Shown: piece by piece, positions 34,707-44,062 of the stretch
Layout: the number at the start of each line of letters is the position of its first letter
Position numbering within the stretch: the first letter of the stretch is position 1
Assembly (NCBI GenBank): GCA_040255465.1
Contig: JBDZVA010000002.1
Location: 372,001 to 436,000, forward strand
DNA: 64,000 nucleotides
DNA from: UBA5793 sp040255465
GTDB taxonomy: Bacteria > Planctomycetota > Phycisphaerae > Phycisphaerales > UBA5793
Reading direction: 5' to 3'
Position numbers and translations under genes: made by a program
Notes under the pieces: generated by a model
The model's database searches: none
Seen by the model: only the letters and a program-made list of their open reading frames with translations
Told to the model about the DNA's origin: nothing

Positions 34707-35505
34707 TGACCCTGAACTTCGGCGATTGGCTCAGGAACGTCTGAGGATTCTCGAGTGAAACGCGTCGCACCAGATCCTCGGTGTGGCCGCGGCGACGGAG
34801 TTCCACCTGGCACTTGGGCACGGCGAGCGGGTCGCTGACGCCCCAGTCGCCCGCGGAATTGATCCAGATGCGCTCGGTGCCGTACATCTCGAAGATGTCC
34901 GCGGCTCGCTGCGGCGTGCATTTGGTGTCGGGATAGAGCGTCATCCCCGCCCAGAAGCCGGCGTCGAGCACCATCTTGACGGTATGTTCTTCGACGTGGT
35001 CGATCAGCACGCGACCGGGATCGATGCGACCGTTGCGCCTGATCGCATCCATGATGAGTCGCGTGCCTTTGCGCTTGTCTTCGAGGTGCGGGGTGTGGAC
35101 GAGGATGAGTTGGTCGCGCTGGGCCGCAAACTCGACGTGGGCTTCGAAGATCTCCAGTTCATTGCGGCTGTTTTTGTTCAGGCCGATTTCGCCGATGCCC
35201 AGCACGTTTGGGCGATCGAGAAAGTCGGGGATGAGCGACATCACTTCGCGGGCGAAGCCGGGGTCTTCGGCCTCCTTGGGATTGATGCACAGCCAGGTGA
35301 AGTGGCGGATGCCAAATTGAGCGGCGCGATTCGGTTCGGACTCGGTCAGCTGCCGGAAGTAGTCGTAGAAGCCCTTGGGGCTGGAGCGATCAAAGCCCGC
35401 CCAGAAAGCAGGTTCGGTAATGGCGAGGCAGCCGGCCTGCGCCATGCGCTGGTAGTCGTCGGTCGTGCGCGAGACCATGTGGATATGCGGGTCGATGTAG
35501 GTCAT
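34696..35505 (-). CDS. eboB: EboB-like TatD/amidohydrolase-type protein
   Basis: The 269-residue protein is a TatD-type metal-dependent hydrolase. DPHIHM at residues 5-10 gives the HxH metal ligands, GIGEIGLNKNS follows near residue 101, LVHTPHLEDKRKG near 134 and INSAGDWGVSDPLAVPK near 215. These blocks match the TatD-like protein of ebo operons. It probably hydrolyses or rearranges a small cytoplasmic substrate, but the substrate is unknown. It overlaps both its upstream and downstream neighbours, consistent with one operon. Confidence 0.8.
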   Translation of the reverse strand: MTYIDPHIHMVSRTTDDYQRMAQAGCLAITEPAFWAGFDRSSPKGFYDYFRQLTESEPNRAAQFGIRHFTWLCINPKEAEDPGFAREVMSLIPDFLDRPNVLGIGEIGLNKNSRNELEIFEAHVEFAAQRDQLILVHTPHLEDKRKGTRLIMDAIRRNGRIDPGRVLIDHVEEHTVKMVLDAGFWAGMTLYPDTKCTPQRAADIFEMYGTERIWINSAGDWGVSDPLAVPKCQVELRRRGHTEDLVRRVSLENPQTFLSQSPKFRVNER

Positions 35506-35819
35506 TTCGCAGCCGCCTTGTCACCGGGGTAGACGCCGAAGGCGCCCTTCATGCCTGCCGCCGATTCGATGGGGACTTCGCTGGGATCGCTGAAGTGATC
35601 CAGGACGCGCCTGGCCCGCTGGCCCTGCCCGTCGAGCAGCAGCGCAATCGACTGCTTGAGCGCGGCGACGCGGAAGTCTTCGTGGCCGATGTCATCGGCC
35701 GCGCGGTCGAGTCGATCGAGAAACGCGGCCAGATCGAGCACCTTGGCGCGATGCTCCATGAAGTAAAGTTCGATCACTTTCGAACGTGATGCCGGGCAGG
35801 ATGGCGTTGCCGTGGCCAT
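35502..35819 (-). CDS. small protein in the EboA position of the ebo-type cluster
   Basis: The 105-residue product is soluble and mostly helical (MEHRAKVLDLAAFLDRLDRA, then ALKQSIALLLDGQGQRARRV), with a short C-terminal tail. Within the cluster it sits where EboA is encoded in other organisms, but EboA proteins I know of are longer and I cannot confirm homology. It has one of the strongest ribosome binding sites here (AGGAGGAG three bases before the ATG at 35819), so it is clearly translated. It overlaps the eboB-like start by 4 bases. Confidence 0.7.
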   Translation of the reverse strand: MATATPSCPASRSKVIELYFMEHRAKVLDLAAFLDRLDRAADDIGHEDFRVAALKQSIALLLDGQGQRARRVLDHFSDPSEVPIESAAGMKGAFGVYPGDKAAAK

Positions 35820-35863
35820 ACGCTCCTCCTCTCTGAATCGAGCACAAAGGCTGCAGATGTACT

Positions 35864-37117
35864 CTACGACTGTCGCGCGGCGGCCGCCTCGTCACGGAGT
35901 CGATTGATGGCCCGAGTGATCACCTCTTGGTCCATTGTGTGGACGTCGAAGGCGTTGCCGATTCCGCGGAGCATAGCGAGGGTCAGTTGCCCGCCCAGGT
36001 GTTCGCGGAATTCTTCGAGGCCGCCAAGCAGTTCGCTGGTGCGGCTGAGATCATCGTGCCAGGTTGGCAGGCCCAATCCGCGGAGGCCAGTCAGTATGCG
36101 CTCTCGATCGGATTCGCTCAGCCAGCCTTGCAGCGTGGAGTACGTTGTGTCGAGCGCGATTCCGATGCTGACGGCCTCGCCGTGACGCAGATCGAAGTCG
36201 GTCATCTGTTCGAGCTTGTGCGCGGCCCAGTGACCAAAGTCTAGTGGGCGAGCCGCGGTGAGTTCGAATGGATCGCCGCCCTGGACGATGTGCTTCAGAT
36301 GCCATTCTGCGGAGCGGCGGATGATGGCGGTCGTGGTGTCGAGATCGCGAGCGACGAGTCGTGCGCTCGCATTGCAGATGTCGTCAAACAGTGTGGCGTC
36401 CTTGACGAGCGCCACCTTGACACACTCGCTCAAGCCGCTGCGCCAGTCGCGATCGGCAAGCGTGGTGAGCAGGCTGGAGTCGTTGATAACGGCCCAGGGA
36501 GGCGTGAAGGTGCCAAGGAAGTTCTTCTTGCCGAACGCGTTGATGCCGTTCTTGACGCCGACGCCGGAGTCGTCCTGAGCGAGGACGGTACTGGGCATTC
36601 GGACGAGTCGAACGCCGCGATGGGCGACGGCCGCGGCAAAGCCGACGACGTCGAGCACCGCGCCGCCTCCAATGACGAGTACATACGAGCGCCGACAGAG
36701 TCCGGCTCTGTTGATCTCGCTGGTGATTTGCTCAAAAACTGCGCGGTCGTTCTTGGCGCGCTCGCCGCCGGGAATGGCGATGAGTTCGCCTGTCAGTTCG
36801 AGTCGATCGCTGGTCGACTTGGCGTAGTGGCGGATGCTGTCGCTGATGCGCGGAGCTGCGTTCAGGATGCCGTCATCGATGACGACGAGAACGCGGGCGG
36901 GCGCCCCATCGGTCTCGATGACATCGCGCAGGACGCGGTTTTGCGGCTCAAACGCATGGCTGGTGAACCGGAGACGAAAACGCCAGCCGACAGAGAACCG
37001 GGCATCAATGCCGTCTGGTCGGCGGTCGTATTCGGCATGGGCGACGTGGCCCGAAGGATCGGACAAGGGCGAGGCTTCCTCATTGGGGCGGGCGCGGGAG
37101 GTGTTTGGTACGATCAT
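35864..37117 (-). CDS. eboD: EboD-like sugar-phosphate cyclase (3-dehydroquinate synthase family)
   Basis: The 417-residue protein has the DHQ-synthase fold: the NAD loop GGGAVLDVVGFAAAVAHRG around 150-168 and DSGVGVKNGINAFGKKNF around 183-200. The zinc ligands are Glu231 (SECVKV), His296 (FGHWAAHKLE) and His312 (RHGEAVS). FGHWAAHKLE differs from true DHQ synthases (GHTFGHAIE-type) and matches the EboD-type cyclase. The product of the cyclisation is unknown. Upstream in-frame codons would add 30 residues without support, so the ATG at 37117 is used. It is the first gene of the cluster, about 150 bases from the tRNA-Lys gene. Confidence 0.82.
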   Translation of the reverse strand: MIVPNTSRARPNEEASPLSDPSGHVAHAEYDRRPDGIDARFSVGWRFRLRFTSHAFEPQNRVLRDVIETDGAPARVLVVIDDGILNAAPRISDSIRHYAKSTSDRLELTGELIAIPGGERAKNDRAVFEQITSEINRAGLCRRSYVLVIGGGAVLDVVGFAAAVAHRGVRLVRMPSTVLAQDDSGVGVKNGINAFGKKNFLGTFTPPWAVINDSSLLTTLADRDWRSGLSECVKVALVKDATLFDDICNASARLVARDLDTTTAIIRRSAEWHLKHIVQGGDPFELTAARPLDFGHWAAHKLEQMTDFDLRHGEAVSIGIALDTTYSTLQGWLSESDRERILTGLRGLGLPTWHDDLSRTSELLGGLEEFREHLGGQLTLAMLRGIGNAFDVHTMDQEVITRAINRLRDEAAAARQS

Positions 37118-37246
37118 CGAACGATAGGCCTCGGCCTTCTGTGCCCCGCTGCCGCCCCGTCTTTTCAGGCGCCCCCCGAGGTGAATGTCGTCCTGGCGGC
37201 AGACCATTGCACGGGAGCCCGGAGCCGCTGCCCGGCCCGGTGCTGG

Positions 37247-37260
37247 CTGCGCCGGCGCAG
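37247..37260. repeat. perfect 14-bp palindrome next to the tRNA 3' end
   Basis: CTGCGCCGGCGCAG is an exact palindrome five bases beyond the 3' end of the tRNA-Lys gene, in its direction of transcription. It could fold as a short GC hairpin and act in termination or 3' processing, although there is no T-run. Such short GC palindromes also occur by chance in GC-rich DNA. Confidence 0.35.
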
Positions 37261-37265
37261 GGCAA

Positions 37266-37338
<73 letters not shown>

Positions 37339-37340
37339 AA

Positions 37341-37362
37341 TCAACCGGGCCGTGCCGGTTGA
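37341..37362. repeat. inverted repeat at the tRNA-Lys 5' flank
   Basis: TCAACCGG at 37341-37348 is followed after GCCGTG by its exact complement CCGGTTGA at 37355-37362. The repeat begins 2 bases upstream of the tRNA-Lys gene, between it and the divergent rpmF promoter region. It may be the remains of a leader or processing hairpin. There is no evidence of a duplicated tRNA end or integrase, so I do not call it an attachment site. Confidence 0.4.
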
Positions 37363-37420
37363 CCGAGCCCAAGCGTACCGATCCGCCGCGTCGGGTCAAG
37401 TGGGGTGGGCTACCATCCGC

Positions 37421-37449
37421 TTGACTGATTCTGGTGTCTGAACTACCTT
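37421..37449 (+). promoter_or_regulatory. candidate promoter for the rpmF-plsX-fab operon
   Basis: TTGACT at 37421-37426 and TACCTT at 37444-37449 are separated by 17 bases. This is a good -35 element and a weak -10 element, about 125 bases upstream of rpmF. It is the only TTGAC-type sequence I saw between the tRNA and rpmF. The weak -10 makes this a tentative call. Confidence 0.3.
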
Positions 37450-37572
37450 TGGGGACGTGTTTTTGCCGCTCGGACACAGCGGCGGGCCGGTCGGCCACGT
37501 GCGTCTGCGGGCCTGGATCGGCCTGTACCCCAGCCATACCCACTTTCTCTGATCTTTGCGAGGCCTTCGGTC

Positions 37573-37761
37573 ATGCATCCCACTCATCGAACTTCACCCG
37601 GTCGCAAGCGCCGGCGTCGATCGCACCACGCTCTGCGTGGCGCTCACACCACCCTCTGCCCGAACTGCGGCGAGAACAAACTGCCCCATAGCGCCTGCGC
37701 GAACTGTGGCTATGTTCGGCCCGGACTTCAGATGAAGACCGAGACTTCCGAGGAAGACTAA
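37573..37761 (+). CDS. rpmF: 50S ribosomal protein L32
   Basis: The 62-residue protein has the basic N terminus (SPGRKRRRRSHHAL) and the zinc ribbon CPNC...CANC typical of cysteine-containing L32 forms. As in many bacteria, it precedes plsX, here by 3 bases. The start ATG at 37573 leads directly into the conserved HRTSPGRKRRRRS block. It belongs to the large ribosomal subunit. Confidence 0.95.
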   Translation: MHPTHRTSPGRKRRRRSHHALRGAHTTLCPNCGENKLPHSACANCGYVRPGLQMKTETSEED

Positions 37762-37764
37762 CCC

Positions 37765-38787
37765 ATGCGGATCGCCATCGATGTGATGGGCGGCGATCAC
37801 GCGCCAGGCGCCATCCTCGACGGCGCGTTTGCGGCCCTCGGGTCGCTCGATCCCGGTGATGAACTCCTGCTCGTGGGCAAGGGCGACGTCATCCGCAACG
37901 CGATGGCTGCGCATGGCGTGCGTGATGCGCGCGTCTCGGTGGTTGACGCGCCTGATGAGATTGGCATGGACGAATCGCCCGTCGAGGCGGTCCGGACCAA
38001 GCCGAAGAGTTCCATCGTCGTCATGTCTGAGCTGGCGCACCGTCGGGCTGAAGACAGTGCCGACATCGTCATGTCCGCGGGAAACACCGGGGCATGTGTC
38101 TGTGCGGCCCAGATGTCCTTGCGTCGCCTGCCGGGCGTGCACCGCCCGGGCATCGCGGTCATCCTGCCGACGTTTGGCGGGCCGGTCGTTTTGTGCGACG
38201 TCGGCGCCAATCCGGATCCACGGCCGTCTCACCTGGCCCAATACGGGCTGATGGGTGAGGTGTATGCCCGGGAGATGCTCGGCATCGCCAACCCTCGGGT
38301 CGCGATGATGAACATCGGAGGAGAAGAGGGCAAGGGCACGGGATTGATCAAGGCCACTCGTGATCAACTCAGAGCCACGCCGAATCTGAACTTTGTCGGT
38401 TTTGTCGAGGGTCGTTCGCTCTTTGATCATGCCGCCGACGTCGTGGTCACTGACGGTTTCGTCGGCAACGTGGTCATCAAGCTGGCTGAGGGTCTCGCGT
38501 CGGGCCTGTTCCGAACGATTGCCCGGGAGATCGCCGCGATTGATCCGGATCTTGCGGCTCGATTCAAGCCGGTGCAGAAGCGCATCTACGCGCTGCACGA
38601 CTACCACGAACATGGCGGCGCACCGCTTCTGGGCGTCAACGGCATCTGCATCATCTGCCACGGTTCATCGGAAGCCAAAACGATCACCAATGCCATTCTC
38701 AAGAGCCGCGGTATGGTCACCAAGGGCCTGAACCAGGCGCTGGTCAATCGCATCGCTGAAGTCAATACGAAGGCGGGTGGTGCGTGA
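37765..38787 (+). CDS. plsX: phosphate acyltransferase PlsX
   Basis: The 340-residue protein makes acyl-phosphate from acyl-ACP for phospholipid synthesis. It shows the family opening RIAIDVMGGDHAPGAILDGA, the SAGNTGA loop, LCDVGANPD near residue 148 and VTDGFVGNVVIKLAEG near 228. It sits between rpmF and fabH, the classical order. Its stop overlaps the GTG start of fabH (GTGA). Confidence 0.96.
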   Translation: MRIAIDVMGGDHAPGAILDGAFAALGSLDPGDELLLVGKGDVIRNAMAAHGVRDARVSVVDAPDEIGMDESPVEAVRTKPKSSIVVMSELAHRRAEDSADIVMSAGNTGACVCAAQMSLRRLPGVHRPGIAVILPTFGGPVVLCDVGANPDPRPSHLAQYGLMGEVYAREMLGIANPRVAMMNIGGEEGKGTGLIKATRDQLRATPNLNFVGFVEGRSLFDHAADVVVTDGFVGNVVIKLAEGLASGLFRTIAREIAAIDPDLAARFKPVQKRIYALHDYHEHGGAPLLGVNGICIICHGSSEAKTITNAILKSRGMVTKGLNQALVNRIAEVNTKAGGA

Positions 38788-39785
38788 GCACGGGTTCATA
38801 CGGCGTCGAGATTCTCAGCAGCGGGATGGCCGTACCGAGTACGGCTCTGACCAATACTGACCTCGAAAAGATGATGGACACGAGCGACGAGTGGATCGTC
38901 CAGCGCACCGGCGTCCGCACTCGCTATCGCAGTGATCCGAAGCTCGGCGAAGACGTGACGTCGCTGTGTCAAGATGCGGTGCAGTCGGCTCTGGAGCGTG
39001 CAAACGTCGCAGCGGGCGAGCTTGATCTGCTGATCGTCGCCACGTGCACTCCGGACATGTCCTGCCCCAGCACGGCCAGCCGCGTCGCGGGGCGCATTGG
39101 CGCCGTTCCGGCCGGCTCGTTTGACATTACCGCCGCCTGCAGTGGCTTTGTTTATGGCCTGAACATCTGCGACTCACTGATCCGCCAGGGCAGCTATCGC
39201 ACGATTGCGCTGATCGGAGCCGATTCGCTGACGCGTGTGGCGGACTACACCAATCGCAAAGTGAGCATTCTCTCAGGCGACGGGGCGGGGGCGGCGATCC
39301 TCCGCCGCTGTGACGATTCGTCGCGCGGCTGCCTGTTCCAGTCGATGTATTCCGATGGCACGCTGTGGGACTACCTCTACATCCCGACGCGCGAGGAGCA
39401 TGTGCCGGCCGATGTGGACTGGAACGAAACCAAGCTCAACTACCTTCAAATGAAGGGCCGCGAAGTCTTCAAGTTTGCCGTCACCAAGTTTCCCGAAGCG
39501 CTCGAAGAAGCCCTGACGAAATCCGGCGTCAAGATGAGTGAATTGGCGATGGTCATCGCGCACCAGTCCAATGCCCGCATCATCGACGCGACGCGCAAGC
39601 GACTCGACTTGCCTGCGGATCGCTTCTATGTCAACATCGATCGCTACGGGAACACCAGTGCGGGAAGCGTGCCCATCTGCCTGCACGAACTGCGCGAGGC
39701 GGGGCGGATTCATCCGGGCGACGTGGTCGCCTTTGTCGCGATGGGCGGCGGGATGACCTGGGGCACGAGCATCTGGCGTCTCTAG
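38784..39785 (+). CDS. fabH: 3-oxoacyl-ACP synthase III (FabH)
   Basis: The 333-residue enzyme starts fatty acid chains by condensing acetyl-CoA (or branched acyl-CoA) with malonyl-ACP. The catalytic triad is Cys119 (TAACSG), His260 (IAHQSN) and Asn290 (GNTSAGS). The start is a GTG that overlaps the plsX stop by 4 bases. It belongs to the fab operon. Specificity for acetyl- or branched-chain primers cannot be decided from the sequence. Confidence 0.96.
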   Translation: MSTGSYGVEILSSGMAVPSTALTNTDLEKMMDTSDEWIVQRTGVRTRYRSDPKLGEDVTSLCQDAVQSALERANVAAGELDLLIVATCTPDMSCPSTASRVAGRIGAVPAGSFDITAACSGFVYGLNICDSLIRQGSYRTIALIGADSLTRVADYTNRKVSILSGDGAGAAILRRCDDSSRGCLFQSMYSDGTLWDYLYIPTREEHVPADVDWNETKLNYLQMKGREVFKFAVTKFPEALEEALTKSGVKMSELAMVIAHQSNARIIDATRKRLDLPADRFYVNIDRYGNTSAGSVPICLHELREAGRIHPGDVVAFVAMGGGMTWGTSIWRL

Positions 39786-39845
39786 CTGTTGCGAGGGTGC
39801 TCGCCATCTCAATCGTCGCGCGTGCATGATTTCTGAGAGTTGAAC

Positions 39846-40752
39846 ATGTCAGAATCCACGATCATTCTCTGTCCGGGGCAAGGCGCGCAAGTTGTCGGCA
39901 TGGGCCAGACCTGGAGTACCAGCCAGACCGCGGCTCGGGACACGTTCGCGCAGGCGGATGCGTTTCTCGGCGACTCGCTTGGGGCGCCGCTCTCGCAACT
40001 TTGTTTCGAGGGCCCCGTCGAGAGGCTCAATCAGACCGATGTGAGCCAGCCCGCCATCTATGTGACTGCGGTGGCCTGTCATCGCGCGCTGAGTGAGGTC
40101 TTTGATCCGAAGCAAGTTGCAGCATCCGCGGGGCTGAGTCTTGGCGAATACACCGCGCTCCATCTGGCGGGAGCCTTCTCCTTCGAGGAGGGTCTCGAAC
40201 TGGTGGCCCAGCGAGGACGGTTCATGCAGGAGGCCGCGGAGGCCAGCAAGGGCTCGATGGTGGCGCTGATCGGCGCAGATGACGCCCAGGCGCACGAACT
40301 GTGCGAGCGAGTGGCCCGCGGTCGCGTGCTGGTGCCGGCCAATTTCAACGCGCCGGGGCAGATCGTGCTCTCGGGCGAAGCGGATGCCTGTGCCGACGCC
40401 GTTGCCGCCGCCGGGACGATGGGTCTTCGCGCCACGGCCTTGGCGGTTGCCGGGGCGTTTCACTCCGCCCTGATGCAGCCGGCCGCGGAGCGGATGGGGC
40501 AGGCTCTGTCGGCTGTCGGGTTCAAGCCTCTGGCATTTCCGGTCGTGTCCAACGTGACCGCGAGGCCGCACGAATCGGATCCCAATTCGATTCGCAGACT
40601 GCTGGTCGAGCAGATCACCTCGCCGGTTCGCTGGAGTCAGTCCTGCGAATGGCTGGGGAAGCACGTTTCAGGTCGCTATCATGAGTTGGCTCCCGGCAAA
40701 GTGCTGATGGGGCTGATGCGCCGAATCAACCGCGAGATAAAGGTGGTAAACC

Positions 40753-40772
<20 letters not shown>
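39846..40772 (+). CDS. fabD: malonyl-CoA:ACP transacylase
   Basis: The 308-residue enzyme loads malonyl groups onto ACP. The nucleophile Ser98 lies in GLSLGEYTAL (most FabD have GHSLGE), and the catalytic His206 lies in GAFHSALM. The GQGAQ loop is present at residues 11-15. The ATG at 39846 is preferred over a TTG two codons upstream. Its 3' end overlaps the following lipoprotein gene by 20 bases. Confidence 0.96.
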
Positions 40773-41460
<688 letters not shown>

Positions 41461-41498
41461 GTTCAGCTTTCTTTGCACACATCGGGAATGGGATGGGA

Positions 41499-42239
41499 AT
41501 GAGCGACGAAAAGCGCGTGGCTTTCATTACCGGCGCAAGCCGGGGAATCGGACGTGCCGTGGCTGAGCGTCTCGCAAGAGACGGTCGGCACGTGGTGCTC
41601 GTCAGTCGTACGCCCGGCCCGCTGGGTGATCTGAAGTCTTCGATCGAGCAGGCGGGTGGTTCCGCCTCGACGGTGGTCTGCGATGTCGGCGACTCCAAGG
41701 CGCTCGCCGAGGCCGTGACTGATACCGCCAAGTCGCTGGGGCGTCTTGACATTCTGGTGAACAACGCAGGGATCACACGCGATGGCCTGCTGCTGCGAAT
41801 GAGCGATGACGATTTTGACGAGGTGATCCGGGTCAATCTCAAGTCGGCGTTCGTCTCCTGCCGAGCGGCGGCCCGGCCGATGATGAGCAACCGCTGGGGG
41901 CGCATGGTGAACATCAGTTCGATCTCCGGCCGCGTGGGCCGGGCGAGCCAGGTGAACTACTGTGCGGCCAAGTCGGGGCTGATCGGGATGACCAAGGCGA
42001 TTGCCAAAGAGTTTGCGACCAAGGGCATCACCGCAAATGTGGTGGCGCCGGGCTTTATCGAAACAGACATGACGTCGGATCTTCCCGACGCTGTGAAGGA
42101 CGAAGCGAGAAACATCACACCCATGCGGCGATTCGGCCAGGTGGGCGAGATTGCAGCAGCGGTGGCGTATTTCACCGCTGAAGACGCTGGATTTGTGACG
42201 GGAGAGGTCCTGGCCGTGGCGGGCGGAATGGGCATGTGA
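41499..42239 (+). CDS. fabG: 3-oxoacyl-ACP reductase (FabG)
   Basis: The 246-residue short-chain dehydrogenase reduces 3-oxoacyl-ACP with NADPH. TGASRGIG at residues 11-18 is the cofactor loop, and the catalytic residues are Ser141, Tyr154 and Lys158 (SISG and YCAAK) with Asn113. NNAG at 88-91 and the C-terminal GGMGM are as usual. The ATG at 41499 fits the family N terminus; an ATG two codons upstream is also open. It precedes acpP by 164 bases. Confidence 0.95.
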   Translation: MSDEKRVAFITGASRGIGRAVAERLARDGRHVVLVSRTPGPLGDLKSSIEQAGGSASTVVCDVGDSKALAEAVTDTAKSLGRLDILVNNAGITRDGLLLRMSDDDFDEVIRVNLKSAFVSCRAAARPMMSNRWGRMVNISSISGRVGRASQVNYCAAKSGLIGMTKAIAKEFATKGITANVVAPGFIETDMTSDLPDAVKDEARNITPMRRFGQVGEIAAAVAYFTAEDAGFVTGEVLAVAGGMGM

Positions 42240-42403
42240 CGGTCAGATCGACGGGGCCTTGTCGGTGCTTCGAGCGTGCATTCGTGGCACATCGGGGCTT
42301 GTAGGCTGCGGTCCTGAAGGCTATATTTCTGCCCCTCGCTGCGGGCTCGACGCTTCGTCAGATGAGTGGAAACGAACGTACCAACCCCTGAGGAGATTCG
42401 AAC

Positions 42404-42655
42404 GTGCAAGAATCCGAAATCGAAGCCAAGGTGATCAGCATCGTCGCCGAGCAGATGGGCGTCGACAAGTCGCAGATCACGCGTAATACCAGTTTCGTCA
42501 ACGATCTCAACGCGGACAGCCTGGATACCGTCGAACTGGTCATGGAACTCGAAGACGAATTCGAGACTTCGATCCCCGACGAGGAAGCGGAGAAGATCCA
42601 GACCGTCGGCCAGGCGGTCGAATTCATCATGAAGGCCACCTCAGGAGGAGAGTGA
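42404..42655 (+). CDS. acpP: acyl carrier protein
   Basis: The 83-residue acidic protein has DSL at residues 38-40, where Ser39 receives the 4'-phosphopantetheine arm, in the usual FVNDLNADSLDTVELVM block. The start is GTG, with AGGAG ten bases upstream. It lies between fabG and fabF, the standard position. Confidence 0.97.
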   Translation: MQESEIEAKVISIVAEQMGVDKSQITRNTSFVNDLNADSLDTVELVMELEDEFETSIPDEEAEKIQTVGQAVEFIMKATSGGE

Positions 42656-42779
42656 TCCTCCATATGGACCCGCGGCGCCACTGGAGGCGGCGGGCCCGTC
42701 GTGTCGTTCGGCAGCCTTCGGCCCGCCGCGCGATCGCTCTTTCGCCCATGCAGCCCACGCGCACACCGATCTCCGTTCC

Positions 42780-44027
42780 ATGAGCAATCATCCCTCACGT
42801 CGTGTCGTCGTCACCGGCCTTGGGGCGATCTGTAACGTCGGACACAACAGTCTCGACATCTGGCACGCCATGCGCGAGGGTCGGCCCGGCATGCGGCCCA
42901 TCGAACGCTTTCAGGGCGATCGCTGGTCCGTCAAGTTCGGCGGCGAGGTCATCGACTGGGACGGCAGTGACCGACTCGAGCGAGGTGAACTCAAGCGCCT
43001 TGACCGCTTCACCATGCTGGGCATGTACGCCGCCATCGAAGCCGCGCAGGACTGCGGCATCGATTTCACCAAGGAAGACCCGTTCCGCTGCGGCGTCGTC
43101 ATCGGTTCGGGCGTCGGGGGCGTGAACACGATCGAAGAGTACATTGACAAGATGCACGTCAAAGGGCCGGACCGCGTCACGCCCTTCCTCGTGCCGCGAT
43201 TGATGGTCAACGCCTGTTCAGGCAACGTGTCGATCCGCTTCGGCCTCAAGGGGCCCAACAGCGCGCCGGCTACGGCATGCGCCTCGGCGGCCAACGCGAT
43301 CGGCGATGCCTTCCAGTTGATTCAGGATGGCGACGCCGATGTCATGGTGACCGGCGGCGCCGAAGCCGCGATGACGCCGCTGTGCATGGCCGGGTTCATG
43401 GTCATGCGAGCCCTTTCGACGCGCAACGACGATCCGATGCACGCCTCGCGGCCGTTCGATCACGATCGCGATGGCTTCGTACTTGCCGAGGGCGCCGGCA
43501 TTCTGGTCATCGAAGAACTCGAGCACGCCAAGAAGCGCGGCGCCCGCATTTACTGCGAACTGCTTGGCTTTGGCTCGTCGGGCGACGCCGGCCACATCAC
43601 CGCCCCCGATCCTGAAGGAACGGGCGCGGCGAGGTGCATGGCTCTGGCGCTCAAGGACGCCAGGCTCAAGCCTGAGCAGATCGACTACATCAACGCACAT
43701 GGCACCTCCACGCCGCTGGGCGACGCGGCCGAGGTCATGGCCATCAAGAGCGTCTTTGGCGAGCACGCCAGCAAGCTCGCCATCAGTTCGACCAAGGGCG
43801 TCACCGGTCACACGCTGGGCGCCTCAGGCGGCATCGAGAGCATGGCGGTGGTCCGCACGCTCGCCGAGCAGGTGATCCCGCCCACGATCAACCTGGACAA
43901 TCCGGATTTCGATCTCGACTTCGTGCCCAATGTTGAGCGGAAGGCAAACGTCCGTTACGCGCTCAACAACAGCTTCGGCTTTGGCGGGCACAACGTGACG
44001 CTGGTGTTCGGTCGGTATCCCGACTGA
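42780..44027 (+). CDS. fabF: 3-oxoacyl-ACP synthase II (FabF)
   Basis: The 415-residue enzyme elongates acyl chains. Its catalytic triad is Cys167 (TACASA), His307 (NAHGTSTP) and His344 (VTGHTLGASG). VVVTGLGAICNVG opens the protein, and NNSFGFGGHN lies near the end. It closes the fab operon. The 36-base gap to the convergent gene downstream shows no hairpin. Confidence 0.96.
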   Translation: MSNHPSRRVVVTGLGAICNVGHNSLDIWHAMREGRPGMRPIERFQGDRWSVKFGGEVIDWDGSDRLERGELKRLDRFTMLGMYAAIEAAQDCGIDFTKEDPFRCGVVIGSGVGGVNTIEEYIDKMHVKGPDRVTPFLVPRLMVNACSGNVSIRFGLKGPNSAPATACASAANAIGDAFQLIQDGDADVMVTGGAEAAMTPLCMAGFMVMRALSTRNDDPMHASRPFDHDRDGFVLAEGAGILVIEELEHAKKRGARIYCELLGFGSSGDAGHITAPDPEGTGAARCMALALKDARLKPEQIDYINAHGTSTPLGDAAEVMAIKSVFGEHASKLAISSTKGVTGHTLGASGGIESMAVVRTLAEQVIPPTINLDNPDFDLDFVPNVERKANVRYALNNSFGFGGHNVTLVFGRYPD

Positions 44028-44062
44028 TTCCAAATCCCAAATACCCAATGGAACGACTGTGA

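Noticed and set aside
35864..37117. Housekeeping 3-dehydroquinate synthase (aroB)
   Set aside because: The FGHWAAHKLE histidine region and the ebo neighbours differ from AroB. No other shikimate genes are adjacent.
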